From: Flavobacteriales bacterium
Lineage (GTDB): Bacteria > Bacteroidota > Bacteroidia > Flavobacteriales_C > GCA-002722245
Assembly (NCBI GenBank): GCA_002717515.1
Contig: PBEC01000019.1
Span: 1-63,671 of the forward strand
Reading direction: 5' to 3'
DNA length: 63,671 bases
This document shows, piece after piece, positions 29,501 to 38,374 of this stretch. Below the pieces are notes generated by a model, which was given only the letters and a program-made list of their open reading frames with translations, searched no databases and was not told the origin of the DNA. Both the position numbers and the translations under genes were made by a program. How positions within the stretch are numbered: the stretch's first letter is position 1; each line of letters opens with the position of its first letter.

Positions 29501-29876
29501 TGGGAGTGCTTTTATCGCATTAAATTCTGAAATAAGATGGCCCATTGTAAAGTTTTTATTTGCTCGCCCTTTTAATTCAGACTTTTTAAACAATTTTCAA
29601 GTCTTGGGTTTTGGAGATTTGGGAACAGCATGGTCGGGATTAAGCCCTTTTATGGATTCAAATTCTTTGAATCAACAAATTTTGCCAATTGGAGGCGATG
29701 CAAGAACTGGGGAGGTTGTTTTAAAAACAAATAAAGAGCCTGTTGTAGGAGGTTTTGGAATTGGACTTAGGACAACAATAATCGGTTATTTTATTCGTGC
29801 AGATTGGGCATGGGGAGTTGAAGATGGTCTTATTCAAAGAAACCTATTCTATTTGTCGTTGACAACTGATTTTTAA
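26589..29876 (+). CDS. degenerate peptidase-MA-like / TolB-like propeller / surface-antigen barrel fusion
   Basis: About 1095 residues from the chosen ATG (26589), which gives a clean signal peptide MRLVLINITCVFLFVSISSS ending AQ; an ATG 45 bases upstream would add a poor N-terminus. Three parts are seen. Residues ~30-290 look like a peptidase-MA-type domain (FPDWYYEGLIAFLSEKW), but the expected HExxH position reads ARLLLDEIL, so it is probably inactive. Residues ~330-560 carry TolB/WD40-like propeller repeats (FSTSGKKIALLAVVNGKTDI, FLNNDQIIVFSSNRQND). The last ~350 residues resemble an Omp85/surface-antigen barrel (VLGFGDLGTAW, GGFGIGLRTTIIGYFIRADWAWG, final strand FYLSLTTDF). It probably spans the outer membrane with the propeller in the periplasm. 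Function unknown; not a recognised T9SS part. Confidence 0.65.
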   Translation: MRLVLINITCVFLFVSISSSAQFYNGTRMDFGKNRVQYSDYFWSHYTYEKFNIYFFEQGKNLADYVARSAHLQLKELEFQFEYKLKQKIQFIVYNTQNQSRESNIGNYPDEALNPGGFARVLGSKVFLFFDGNHQNFDRQIRSGIARLLLDEILYGDDFSDEIKNEALINFPDWYYEGLIAFLSEKWSVKADGKLKAKFNTENFDNFNWLSKEDAILAGQSIWYYIADKYGEEAVVNVFYMSKIQRNFSDGILFILGISSENLISDWSLFFKFRFMKDDMDKLPIDSNNIGRRKLKKRFEYQRLLINKKEDFVSFVTNRFSQQKVIIQNLSNGRKKCILKLGHKIDVLPDFTFPVLAWHPRGDLLNVFYESEGGMNWLTYNVRSKEKIKSKLFQVEKVLEASFSTSGKKIALLAVVNGKTDIFVLDIMSRAREQITNDFYDDRYPVFLNNDQIIVFSSNRQNDSMFVDGNDNLVYGYSSDIFSYDYSRKKSFKFMPQVLFRITNSPQFNEEQPISTGWNTIQYLSDENGIINQWEAKIDSTISFVDTTIHYRFFADKRPLTNYKSNILFHSTNGNLVARIFKPSERHVMSLSKLNKETKELKPTNFVKLIKKTTLNSKSENKIIHVLTVDSIKQKMKLNEDFLFTDYYVFRNEMDKKNTDSVVKVVKSSSNTAFKSIKINNFPTSDSAAPKVKQRNYELLFRTAEISLDLDNRFLNPQYQRYSGGSSYPMPGMNGFMKYSAVDLLENHLLTGGFRISNFFSNEFFLSYTNREKRLDKQYLLYRATHTDLEETKTFIKNVTYEGIYRLVYPFSMVNRFSTTFSIRYDQFIPLSKEISLLELPISHQFWPNIRLDYTFDNTRALGINLYSGLRFKFFTEIYQELPQFKNRMLTYGADIRHYKKIFKSLIWANRFAGGSSIGSNRLMFYLGGVDSWTAPQFNSNLSPSKLPNGSSYAFQTLATNMRGFFQNARNGSAFIALNSEIRWPIVKFLFARPFNSDFLNNFQVLGFGDLGTAWSGLSPFMDSNSLNQQILPIGGDARTGEVVLKTNKEPVVGGFGIGLRTTIIGYFIRADWAWGVEDGLIQRNLFYLSLTTDF

Positions 29877-29906
29877 ATGATTAACTTACTTTGGTAAGTT
29901 GGTTGT

Positions 29907-31163
29907 ATGAAGATATCTTTTGTATCATTCTGTTTGTTATTTTCTTTTTGGCTAAACGCACAGAAACCTATTACCTATGATAAAAATCATCTTAAATTAA
30001 GTTTACATAAATACGTTAATTTCTCAGAAGAAAAAATTCAATTTAAACAATATGGGGAAACTTGGTTTACAACTGTAATTGACTTAATTAACCTTGGAGA
30101 AATCCCCCCTTTATCAAGTGAGCCTTGGGGACAGAAAGCTCTTTTAGTAAGTCTTTTCCCCGATTCAACAATCATTTTAGGGATAGATCCGGTTACCCAG
30201 GAACCTTACCATGCTTTTATTCATGGGATGGCCGATATCATTAATCCTTCTAAAACCCCTAGTCAATGGGCAGATCAGTGGACAGATATTCTCATAGACT
30301 CAATAAAAATACCATATGTATATACCAGAAACACTTCAGACTCAATTATCGATACTATGTTTGTTGATTACATAAAAAGCAGACCGGATAGTTTATTGAG
30401 CTATTACGATTTAAACGATAATGATAAAGCAGATTTTGGAGAGTTTTTGCATCAAAGCTTGTATCATACTAATCGTTACACAAATAAATTAGATGAAGGC
30501 CAGGTTTTTAGAACAGATACAATTTTATTGACTTCCTCTGACAGCACAACCGCAGATGATTTTTTTGTAAAATTCAAAGGCATTGATGTGAATGATAGTG
30601 TTAAATCTTCCCAAAGATATGGCGTATATATTCGGTTTCATCCGGGTTATGAGTGGGATTTAAATGATACTATTGATAATTTTAATGAATTTTTATTATT
30701 AACTCGTGAGCAAAATGAATCAGAATCGCCCAGACAAATATGGCCATTTTCATCAGGTTTTTGTAGTTATACTCTTACAAAATATATCCGGTACAATATG
30801 CATACGGAGGCATACTATTTACTTCCAGGAATTGTACCAGTTCCGGAATGGAGCCTTGAACATTTACTGGTGAGTTATAAATTTACTACAAATGCATTAT
30901 CGAACAACGAAATTAATGGCCTTGAAAAATTGACGTTATTTCCGAATCCCGTTAATGATTTCATAAATGTTTATTTTTCAACCAATAAAATTCAAAGCAT
31001 TGAGATAAGAGTTTTTGATGTTATGGGAAAAGAAGTTTTTTACGATAAATTAGAGGATTTTAATCTCGGAGAAAATCATTACAGATATGATACTTTTTCA
31101 TTACCTCCTGGACTTTATACGCTTAAATTAGGAGATTCATCAGAAAAGTTTATTGTGAAATAA
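29907..31163 (+). CDS. secreted protein with T9SS type A sorting domain
   Basis: A 418-residue protein with a signal peptide (MKISFVSFCLLFSFWLNAQ) and a C-terminal type A sorting domain (about 342-418: LTLFPNPVNDFINVYFS ... SLPPGLYTLKLG). The middle part (20-335) matches no family I know. It is rich in acidic residues and aromatics and holds an EF-hand-like loop DLNDNDKADFGEF (168-180), so it may bind calcium. It should be exported by the T9SS and handled by a PorU/PorV pair. It begins 30 bases after the propeller/barrel gene and is probably co-transcribed with it, which hints that the two work together. Confidence 0.75.
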   Translation: MKISFVSFCLLFSFWLNAQKPITYDKNHLKLSLHKYVNFSEEKIQFKQYGETWFTTVIDLINLGEIPPLSSEPWGQKALLVSLFPDSTIILGIDPVTQEPYHAFIHGMADIINPSKTPSQWADQWTDILIDSIKIPYVYTRNTSDSIIDTMFVDYIKSRPDSLLSYYDLNDNDKADFGEFLHQSLYHTNRYTNKLDEGQVFRTDTILLTSSDSTTADDFFVKFKGIDVNDSVKSSQRYGVYIRFHPGYEWDLNDTIDNFNEFLLLTREQNESESPRQIWPFSSGFCSYTLTKYIRYNMHTEAYYLLPGIVPVPEWSLEHLLVSYKFTTNALSNNEINGLEKLTLFPNPVNDFINVYFSTNKIQSIEIRVFDVMGKEVFYDKLEDFNLGENHYRYDTFSLPPGLYTLKLGDSSEKFIVK

Positions 31164-31178
31164 GTTTTTTTTGAATTT

Positions 31179-33785
31179 TCAGCCTCCAACGTACTTTTTT
31201 ATCTCATTCAGTTTTAATAGAGCTTCAATAGGAGTAAGTTTATCTATATCTAAATCTTTAATCTCCTCTCTAATTTGCTCTAATACCGGATCGTCCAGTT
31301 GAAAGAAACTAAGTTGTAACCCTTTTTTCTTTTCATTTGAATGTGTTTTTTCTGCTTTTGTGCTTCTTTTTGTTTCTAAATTGGATAAAACTTCATTCGC
31401 TCTTTCAATAACTGTTTTAGGCATGCCAGCTAATTTGGCAACGTGTATACCAAAGGAATGCTCACTTCCTCCTTCAACAAGCTTTCTCATAAAAAGAATT
31501 TTGTTATCAATTTCTTTTACTGAAACGTTATAATTTTTAATTCTTGGGAATTGTTTTGTCATTTCATTTAACTCATGATAATGAGTGGCAAACAGTGTCT
31601 TTACCTTAAATAAAGGGTATTGATGAATATACTCGCTGATAGCCCAAGCTATGGAAACACCATCATAAGTACTGGTTCCTCTACCTATTTCATCCAGCAA
31701 TATTAAACTTCTCTCTGAGAGATTATTTAAAATATTTGATGTTTCGTTCATTTCAACCATGAAAGTAGACTCTCCTGTTGAAATATTATCTGAAGCTCCC
31801 ACTCTGGTAAAGATTCTGTCAACGTAACCAATGGAAGCTTGTTCAGCTGGAACAAAGCTTCCCATTTGAGCCATTAGAGTAATGAGTGCAGTTTGTCTTA
31901 AAAGAGCAGACTTCCCAGACATATTTGGACCTGTAACCATTATAATTTGTTGAGAGGAATTGTCCAAATAGACATCATTACTAATGTATTCTTCATCCAA
32001 TGGAAGATTCCTTTCAATAACTGGGTGCCTTCCACTTTTAATGTCAATGGCTAGTGACTTATTGAGTTTTGGTTTTGAATAATTAAAATCTTTTGCAATT
32101 TTTGAAAAGCCTAATAAACAGTCTAATTCTGCAATAACTCGGGCGTTACCTTGTAATTGAGTGATGAATTGACTTATGTGTTCTATTATTTTGTTGTAAA
32201 CTTCCCACTCTAATCTGTTTATCTGTTCTTCTGCGGATAAAATTTTTGTTTCTAATTCTTTGAGCTCTTCAGTTACATATCTTTCTGCACTAACAAGAGT
32301 CTGTTTTCTAATCCATTCTTTTGGAACTTTTTCTTTATGCGTGTTTCTAACTTCAAGATAATAACCAAAAACATTATTAAAAGCAATTTTAAGGGAAGAT
32401 ATACCCGTTCGTTTAATCTCTTCTTGTTGTAAATTTAATAGTATATTTTTACCATTATTGGCTATTTCCCGATATTCATCCAATTGTTTATCCACACCAT
32501 CAGAGATTAGCCTTCCTTTACCAATTACACTCGGTGCATCTGGATAAATTTCTTTTTCTATTTTAAGGATAACTTCATCAAGGGAAGAGATAGATTGAAT
32601 AAGTTTTTTGGTGCTTTTAATTGGCAGTATTAGATCGACAATTTCATTTGTCGCATGGATAGAATTTTTAAGAATAATTAGTTCACGTGGAGATACCTTA
32701 CCAATAGAAATTTTAGATAGAATCCTTTCAATATCACCAAATTCTTTTAATCGCTCTCTGACAAGAAACCTCGTGTTCTCAGAGTTTAAGAATTCCTCAA
32801 CAATTGAATTGCGTTGATTTATTGTATCAATGTCTTTTAATGGAAGAATAATCCATTTACGGAGCATTCTACCCCCCATTGGGGTTAATGTTTTATCAAT
32901 TACGTTAATTAGGGAGGTGCCGTCTGAATTGTTTGATGAAATAAGTTCTAAGCTGTTTATTGTGAAGTTATCTAACCAAACGTACTTGTCTTGATCGAGT
33001 TTAGAAATTCCATTGATATGGTCTGTTTTATTGTTGAGTGTTTCCTCAAGGTAATGCAGTATGGTGCCTGATGCGATGACCGATAAGTGCATTTTATCAA
33101 TTCCAAAGCTTTTGAGGGAATTGATTTGGAATTGATTCTTAATTTTATCTTTAGCAAAATCTAAATTGAATACCCATTCGTCAATACCATAGCTGTAAAA
33201 TTTGTCTCCAAAATTTTCGATAAAAAGTTTGTATTTGGGCTTATTGAACAGAATTTCATTGGGAGAAAGATTGCTTATAATTTTTTTCACATAATCGAAA
33301 GATCCCTCTGCAACAAAAAATTCTCCTGTAGAAATATCTAATAAAGCTATACCCGCTCTTTTTCGTTCAAAATGAACTGCGGCTAAAAAGTTATTTTCTT
33401 TTTTTTCAAGGACTTGATCATGCATGGCAACGCCAGGTGTTACTAAATCCGTAACACCACGTTTAACTATTCCTTTAGTTGCCTTAGCGTCCTCAAGCTG
33501 ATCGCAAACGGCTACTCTCAATCCTGCTCTAATCAGTTTTGGCAAATAAATGTCCAAGGAGTGATGGGGAAAACCAGCTAAAGCATCATCAGAGCTTCCA
33601 TTTGATCTTTTTGTCAAAACAATACCTAAAATTTTCGATGCTTTTCTGGCGTCTTCGTTGAAGGTTTCGTAAAAATCGCCTACTCTGAATAAGAGCAATG
33701 TATCAGGGTACTTTGCTTTAATTTCATTATATTGACGCATCAAAGGCGTATCTTTAGGTTTTAGTTTAGATGAACTTTTAGCCAC
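31179..33785 (-). CDS. mutS: DNA mismatch repair protein MutS
   Basis: An 868-residue MutS, which recognises mismatches and small loops. The N-terminal mismatch-contact motif appears in LLFRVGDFYETF, with the Phe/Glu pair that contacts the lesion. Walker A GPNMSGKS is near 615-622, and LLDEIGRGTSTYDG plus FATHYHEL, the Walker B and switch regions, follow. The C-terminus has the short helical tail (LSFFQLDDPVLEQIREEIKDL) of bacterial MutS1. It is transcribed alone. The 92-bp gap to the divergent SpoU methyltransferase gene has no clear promoter that I can call. Confidence 0.96.
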   Translation of the reverse strand: MAKSSSKLKPKDTPLMRQYNEIKAKYPDTLLLFRVGDFYETFNEDARKASKILGIVLTKRSNGSSDDALAGFPHHSLDIYLPKLIRAGLRVAVCDQLEDAKATKGIVKRGVTDLVTPGVAMHDQVLEKKENNFLAAVHFERKRAGIALLDISTGEFFVAEGSFDYVKKIISNLSPNEILFNKPKYKLFIENFGDKFYSYGIDEWVFNLDFAKDKIKNQFQINSLKSFGIDKMHLSVIASGTILHYLEETLNNKTDHINGISKLDQDKYVWLDNFTINSLELISSNNSDGTSLINVIDKTLTPMGGRMLRKWIILPLKDIDTINQRNSIVEEFLNSENTRFLVRERLKEFGDIERILSKISIGKVSPRELIILKNSIHATNEIVDLILPIKSTKKLIQSISSLDEVILKIEKEIYPDAPSVIGKGRLISDGVDKQLDEYREIANNGKNILLNLQQEEIKRTGISSLKIAFNNVFGYYLEVRNTHKEKVPKEWIRKQTLVSAERYVTEELKELETKILSAEEQINRLEWEVYNKIIEHISQFITQLQGNARVIAELDCLLGFSKIAKDFNYSKPKLNKSLAIDIKSGRHPVIERNLPLDEEYISNDVYLDNSSQQIIMVTGPNMSGKSALLRQTALITLMAQMGSFVPAEQASIGYVDRIFTRVGASDNISTGESTFMVEMNETSNILNNLSERSLILLDEIGRGTSTYDGVSIAWAISEYIHQYPLFKVKTLFATHYHELNEMTKQFPRIKNYNVSVKEIDNKILFMRKLVEGGSEHSFGIHVAKLAGMPKTVIERANEVLSNLETKRSTKAEKTHSNEKKKGLQLSFFQLDDPVLEQIREEIKDLDIDKLTPIEALLKLNEIKKYVGG

Positions 33786-33877
33786 AAAAAAAGGGATTTG
33801 AATAAAGGTACAAAATGAGCTTTTTCTTTATTAAAATCTAATCGCTTAGATATTCACATGTTGTTGAAAACCTTATT

Positions 33878-34405
33878 ATGAGAAAATTGAAATTAGACGA
33901 ATTGAACAGAGTTTCAGTGACTGAATTTAAAAAACAGAATAAAATCCCTTTAATAGTTGTACTGGAAAATATTCGTAGTTTGAATAATGTAGGAACAATT
34001 TTCAGAACTTGTGATGCATTCAATGTTCAGAGAATATGCTTAGTTGGTATAACAGCAAAACCACCTCATAGAGAAATTCAAAAAACAGCCCTGGGTGCTA
34101 CTGAGTCTGTTGAATGGAAGTATTATTCAAATTCAAAAGAAGTGATTTTGTCATTAAAAAAAGAAGGGTACCAGATTTTTTCAGTGGAACAAGCACAAGG
34201 AGCTACTTTACTTGACGAATTTCATAAGTTCGATTGTAAAAAAATTGCAATTGTTTTTGGAAATGAAGTAAACGGTGTGGAGCAAACAACTATTGATATG
34301 AGCGATGGATGTTTGGAGATTCCTCAATTTGGAACAAAACATTCATTAAACGTCTCAGTTTGCGCGGGAATTGTTGTTTGGGAGTGTTTTAACAAGTTAA
34401 AATAA
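33878..34405 (+). CDS. TrmH/SpoU family RNA 2'-O-methyltransferase
   Basis: A 175-residue SPOUT methyltransferase. Motif 1 is LNNVGTIFRTCDAFNV (about 32-47, with the catalytic-type arginine and asparagine). Motif 2 is IVFGNEVNGVEQ and motif 3 is LEIPQFGTKHSLNVSVCAGI; together they form the knotted AdoMet site. It modifies tRNA or rRNA ribose, but the target cannot be read from the sequence because it lacks the extra N-terminal domain of RlmB. It stands alone and is closed by the terminator at 34426. Confidence 0.88.
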   Translation: MRKLKLDELNRVSVTEFKKQNKIPLIVVLENIRSLNNVGTIFRTCDAFNVQRICLVGITAKPPHREIQKTALGATESVEWKYYSNSKEVILSLKKEGYQIFSVEQAQGATLLDEFHKFDCKKIAIVFGNEVNGVEQTTIDMSDGCLEIPQFGTKHSLNVSVCAGIVVWECFNKLK

Positions 34406-34425
34406 ATTTAAAAAATTGTTCAAAA

Positions 34426-34456
34426 AAAAAGCCCTTCGAATTTCGAAGGGCTTTTT
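34426..34456. terminator. bidirectional terminator between the SpoU gene and the OmpA gene
   Basis: AAAAAGCCCTTCGAA and TTCGAAGGGCTTTTT form a 15-bp stem round a single T (the real loop is larger), with A- and T-runs at the two ends. It lies between two convergent genes. Confidence 0.9.
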
Positions 34457-34472
34457 AGTATCACGTTTAATT

Positions 34473-35918
34473 TTATTTTGCAAATAAGAAGTCAACTCTT
34501 CTGTTTGCTCTCGAGGAATCACTTAAAGCTATTCCATTAGTTGAACCTTCGGATACTGCAGTTAATCTACTTGCGTCTATTCCGTATATTTTCACAAGGT
34601 GATCTATAGCAGCCTGAGCTCTTCTTTTTCCAAGTTTTTTATTGAAATCTTCTGGACCAGTTGCATCAGTATGCCCAACAACAGTAAGTTTAGCATCTTT
34701 GTTCTTCTTTAGGAATTTAGCAACTTCAGTAAGAGCCGGGTAATTGCTGTATCCAAGTTTAGTAGAACCTGTTGAGAAGTAAATTGATGGTAATCCAACA
34801 TCAGCTCCAGTTTCAGTGCTTGCTGGAATGCCTGCAACAGCGCTAATGGTTTTACCATTAATGTCAACTTGAGCACCATCTTCAGTGTTAGGTTCAACAT
34901 CTTTACAGTCTGGAACGTTATCTCCATCGCTGTCCAGAGCAACCCCGTTTTCGTCTACTTCAGTACATACAGATAATCTTTCTTGATCAATGTAATCTGC
35001 TACTCCATCACCATCAGTATCCATTGCCATACCGTCTCCAGTTGTTTTTGCTCCTGCTGGAGTTTTGTTGTCTTTGTCGTAAGAATCCATTACACCATCC
35101 TGGTCTGTATCCTTAAAGCCATCAAGTAGAGAATCAACTTGTGCTAACTTATCATGCATTTCAGCTTCTGGCCTAATCCATTTTTTATCGGAAAGTTTAA
35201 AGTTAAGACCAACTCCTGTGTAGGTGTAGTACTCACCAGCACCGCTTCCTGCAACTTTAGCGTCTAATTTATCAGTTTTAACAAATCCTATTCTTTGATC
35301 GAAAAAGATTCCAACCTGAGGCGCTAAATCATACGCTACTTGAAGTCCAAATGGAATAGAAATCTCTTTTGTTCTACTTAATTTTTCACCATTTGCATCA
35401 TAACCTTGATAGGCTCTCATTGCATCCAAATCTACATCTCCTTCTCCAAAAATAAATCTTCTACTTCTGAACATAGCTAAACCAGCACCTGCATATCCAC
35501 TTATGGATAAGTTCCCTTGGCTTTTGTATCCGGTGAAGAAAAGATTAGTGAAATTAACTTTTAAATTCAAACTTGGTTCGAGGATTGCCCCTGTAAACCA
35601 CTCATATTCTTCTCTATCTGTACCGTTAACGCCAATTCCGTGCAGTTGACCTTCAACCGAAAAAGCTGAATTCACTGTGTATCCAATGTATCCACCTCCT
35701 CCGAAACCAACTTCATTTCTGTAGGTTTGTACAGGGTATAAATCGTATTGTTTTACGTCAGTGATTGCTGTAGTGGCCCCTATAGAACCTCCTAAGTATA
35801 TATTTTCCATCCACAATGGAAGTTGTGCACTTTCTTCAGAAGTATCCTGTGCGTTAACAACACTGGTGCTCAGAGCTAATGCCATACCGCAACCAAAAAT
35901 TGACTTTGTAATTTTCAT
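34473..35918 (-). CDS. OmpA family outer-membrane protein with TSP3-like calcium repeats
   Basis: A 481-residue protein with a signal peptide (1-23, ending SVVNAQ) and an N-terminal eight-strand-like barrel (about 35-260). Next come thrombospondin type-3-like acidic calcium repeats (KDTDQDGVMDSYD, MDTDGDGVADYID, LDSDGDNVPDCKD; about 270-345). The C-terminal OmpA domain (about 365-481) has the peptidoglycan-binding marks TVVGHTDATG and NKKLGKRRAQAAIDHL. It ties the outer membrane to the cell wall and is usually abundant in Bacteroidota. Codon use is more regular than in neighbouring hypothetical genes, consistent with high expression. Single gene, with an AT-rich 127-bp upstream region to folK. 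Confidence 0.92.
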   Translation of the reverse strand: MKITKSIFGCGMALALSTSVVNAQDTSEESAQLPLWMENIYLGGSIGATTAITDVKQYDLYPVQTYRNEVGFGGGGYIGYTVNSAFSVEGQLHGIGVNGTDREEYEWFTGAILEPSLNLKVNFTNLFFTGYKSQGNLSISGYAGAGLAMFRSRRFIFGEGDVDLDAMRAYQGYDANGEKLSRTKEISIPFGLQVAYDLAPQVGIFFDQRIGFVKTDKLDAKVAGSGAGEYYTYTGVGLNFKLSDKKWIRPEAEMHDKLAQVDSLLDGFKDTDQDGVMDSYDKDNKTPAGAKTTGDGMAMDTDGDGVADYIDQERLSVCTEVDENGVALDSDGDNVPDCKDVEPNTEDGAQVDINGKTISAVAGIPASTETGADVGLPSIYFSTGSTKLGYSNYPALTEVAKFLKKNKDAKLTVVGHTDATGPEDFNKKLGKRRAQAAIDHLVKIYGIDASRLTAVSEGSTNGIALSDSSRANRRVDFLFAK

Positions 35919-36045
35919 AACGTGATAAGTATAAGTTCGATTTTAATTTAATGCAATTATAAATAGTTTTTAGTTATTCATCAAAATGTTAAACATTTAT
36001 TTGACGATTATTTAAATAATAATTTTGTTGGCTTACGAACATTCA

Positions 36046-36543
36046 TTAGAAAAGTTCAGGAAACCTTATTTTTTTTATTTTTTCCTCTTTTTTAATTCGG
36101 GTGAGAAAAATGTTGTATTCGTTAAAAATGTATTCATCTCTGCAAATTTCCATAAGTGGCTCTAAAACAAACAATCTTTTTTTTATTTCGGGATGCGGTA
36201 TTTTCAAATCATCATCCTGAACAATTAAGTTTCCGAATATAAGTATGTCAATATCAATTATCCTCGATTCATAACCCTCTTTTGTTTTTTCTTTTCTCCC
36301 TAGTTTTTTTTCCAAGGAGCGACAAATTTTAAGAGTCTGCCTGGGTTTTTGTTGGATTTTATAGCTAACAACTAAGTTTAAAAATGAGCTAGAGCTGACA
36401 AATCCCCATGGTTTAGATTCATAAATTGAAGAAACTTGTAAAGGAGTTCCGAACTGTAATTTAAGAGCGTCTAGGGCATTTTTAAGATTTTCTAACTTAT
36501 TGCCTAAGTTTGTGCCTAAACCTAAGTATACCGTTTTATACAT
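36046..36543 (-). CDS. folK: 2-amino-4-hydroxy-6-hydroxymethyldihydropteridine diphosphokinase
   Basis: A 165-residue HPPK, which moves pyrophosphate from ATP to the pterin in folate synthesis. Marks are LGLGTNLGNKLENL (6-19), SSIYESKPWG and the conserved ESRIIDIDILIFG with the two metal-binding aspartates. Length is normal. It is divergent from sppA across a 73-bp gap; a TATCTTTG sequence on the minus strand (36578-36571) could serve as its -7 box, but the -33 TTG is not evident. Confidence 0.94.
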   Translation of the reverse strand: MYKTVYLGLGTNLGNKLENLKNALDALKLQFGTPLQVSSIYESKPWGFVSSSSFLNLVVSYKIQQKPRQTLKICRSLEKKLGRKEKTKEGYESRIIDIDILIFGNLIVQDDDLKIPHPEIKKRLFVLEPLMEICRDEYIFNEYNIFLTRIKKEEKIKKIRFPELF

Positions 36544-36616
36544 TTTAATTATGCCGTTCGTGTAATTTTACAAAGATATATTTCAAATCTGATTGTATAT
36601 TTGAATAATTGCTAAC

Positions 36617-38329
36617 ATGAAGTTTTTAAAAAATATATTATCGACCTTTATAGCGTTGATCATTTTTTCGGTTCTGAGTTTTTCGGTTCTAATTGCTCTT
36701 GTGATGAGCAGTTCGGATCAAACTGAAATCAAAAACAACTCCTTTCTTCATATAAACCTAAAAGGGAATCTTGTTGATCGAGTAAGTAATTCAGAGTTGA
36801 ATTTGTCAAAATCAACGAATTGCGGTGTAGGTTTAATGTCAATTCAGAGGGCAATAAAAAATGCACAAAATGACACTCTTATCAAAGGCATACTTTTTGA
36901 AATAGGAGACTTAAAAGGAAGTTTAGCTAATGTCTCAAGTTTGAAAAGAACATTAGAAAAATTTAAAAAAACGGGTCGGAAAGTGATTGTTCATTCGGAT
37001 GGGTTATCTCAAATAGGATATTATTTGGCATCTTCGGCCGATTCTATTTACATGAGCATAATGGGCGGTGTTGAATGGAAAGGGTTATCGGCTCAAATCA
37101 TGTATTTCAATTCAATGATGAAAACAATTGGTATTGAGGCTGAACCCCTAAGAGCAGGAAAGTATAAAAGTGCAGTAGAGCCTTTTATACAGGATTCAAT
37201 GAGTAAAGAAAATGAGCATCAAATTAAGGAGTTACTTGATGACTTGTGGTCTAATATAAATGAAGATGTAAGTAATGAAAGAAATATATCTTTAAATGAT
37301 TTGCGTTTCGCAGCAGATAGTTTAGGTTACCTTACTACCATAGAAGCACATAAAATAGGTTTGATTGACGGTATAAAATATTCCGATGAAATTCGTATGA
37401 AATTAGATTTTATAGCCAATGGAAAGTCCAGTTTAATTTCAGTTGAATCCTACAATGAAACAAAAACAAATCTTTCTTTTCAGGAATCAAAGTTAGTAGT
37501 CATAAATGCGGATGGGGCTATTGTTGATGAAAGTTCAGAGTCTGATATATCCTATGTAAAATATGGTAAAATTCTAGATAAAATTCTTAAAGATGAAAAT
37601 GTTGAAGCGGTAGTCTTAAGAATTAATTCACCAGGGGGAAGTGCTTTGGCATCTGAGAATCTTTGGAGAAAGCTAAAATTAATCGGAAACAAAGTTCCGC
37701 TAATAATAAGTATGGGAAATTATGCAGCCTCAGGCGGCTACTATATGGCTAGTGCAGGAGATACTATTCTTGCTGAAAAAAATACAATTACTGGTTCAAT
37801 TGGTGTTTTTGGTTTGTTGTTCAATGCATCAGAACTAACCGAGAAAATAGGAGTGAAAATCGAAAAGGTGAAAACAAACGAAATGAGCGATTTTCCTTCT
37901 TACGACAGGAAATTATCAGAACTGGAAAGAAAAAGAATACAAAAAGGTATATATGCTGTTTATGAGACTTTTAAGGAACGAGTACAGGTTGGTAGAAATT
38001 TAAGCGCTTCAAAAGTTGAAAAGTTAGCTCAAGGAAGAGTTTGGACGGGTAGCCAAGCTCTTGAGATGGGCTTAGTTGATAAGATAGGGGGGCTAGAAGA
38101 AGCTGTTGAAATTGCTGCAAATTCAGCTGGAATTACTAACTATAATTTGGTTCATTTGCCAAAAGAAAAAACTACAATAGAAATTATAGCCTCTCAATTA
38201 TCAGCTCAAACTAAATTGAGTTTACCTTCGCCCTTTTCAAATTACAATTACATGATTCAAAATCCGGGATTTTTTCAAACTTTTTCAAAGCCCCAAGTGA
38301 GACTTCCTTATGTAATTTCAATTGATTAA
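36617..38329 (+). CDS. sppA: signal peptide peptidase SppA (67K type)
   Basis: A 570-residue, two-domain SppA, a membrane-anchored serine protease that degrades leftover signal peptides. The N-terminal anchor covers about 7-30. The catalytic lysine is K184 in AGKYKSAVEPF and the nucleophile S372 in MGNYAASGGYYMA, so the Ser/Lys dyad is intact and split over the two repeats as in the E. coli enzyme. A TATATTTG sequence at 36596-36603 just before the gene could be a -7 box. It is followed 45 bases later by the GH3-like gene. Confidence 0.94.
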   Translation: MKFLKNILSTFIALIIFSVLSFSVLIALVMSSSDQTEIKNNSFLHINLKGNLVDRVSNSELNLSKSTNCGVGLMSIQRAIKNAQNDTLIKGILFEIGDLKGSLANVSSLKRTLEKFKKTGRKVIVHSDGLSQIGYYLASSADSIYMSIMGGVEWKGLSAQIMYFNSMMKTIGIEAEPLRAGKYKSAVEPFIQDSMSKENEHQIKELLDDLWSNINEDVSNERNISLNDLRFAADSLGYLTTIEAHKIGLIDGIKYSDEIRMKLDFIANGKSSLISVESYNETKTNLSFQESKLVVINADGAIVDESSESDISYVKYGKILDKILKDENVEAVVLRINSPGGSALASENLWRKLKLIGNKVPLIISMGNYAASGGYYMASAGDTILAEKNTITGSIGVFGLLFNASELTEKIGVKIEKVKTNEMSDFPSYDRKLSELERKRIQKGIYAVYETFKERVQVGRNLSASKVEKLAQGRVWTGSQALEMGLVDKIGGLEEAVEIAANSAGITNYNLVHLPKEKTTIEIIASQLSAQTKLSLPSPFSNYNYMIQNPGFFQTFSKPQVRLPYVISID

Positions 38330-38374
38330 AATTTTTAGATAAAGAATATTACTTTTATTCCTTATTCTAAGGAA

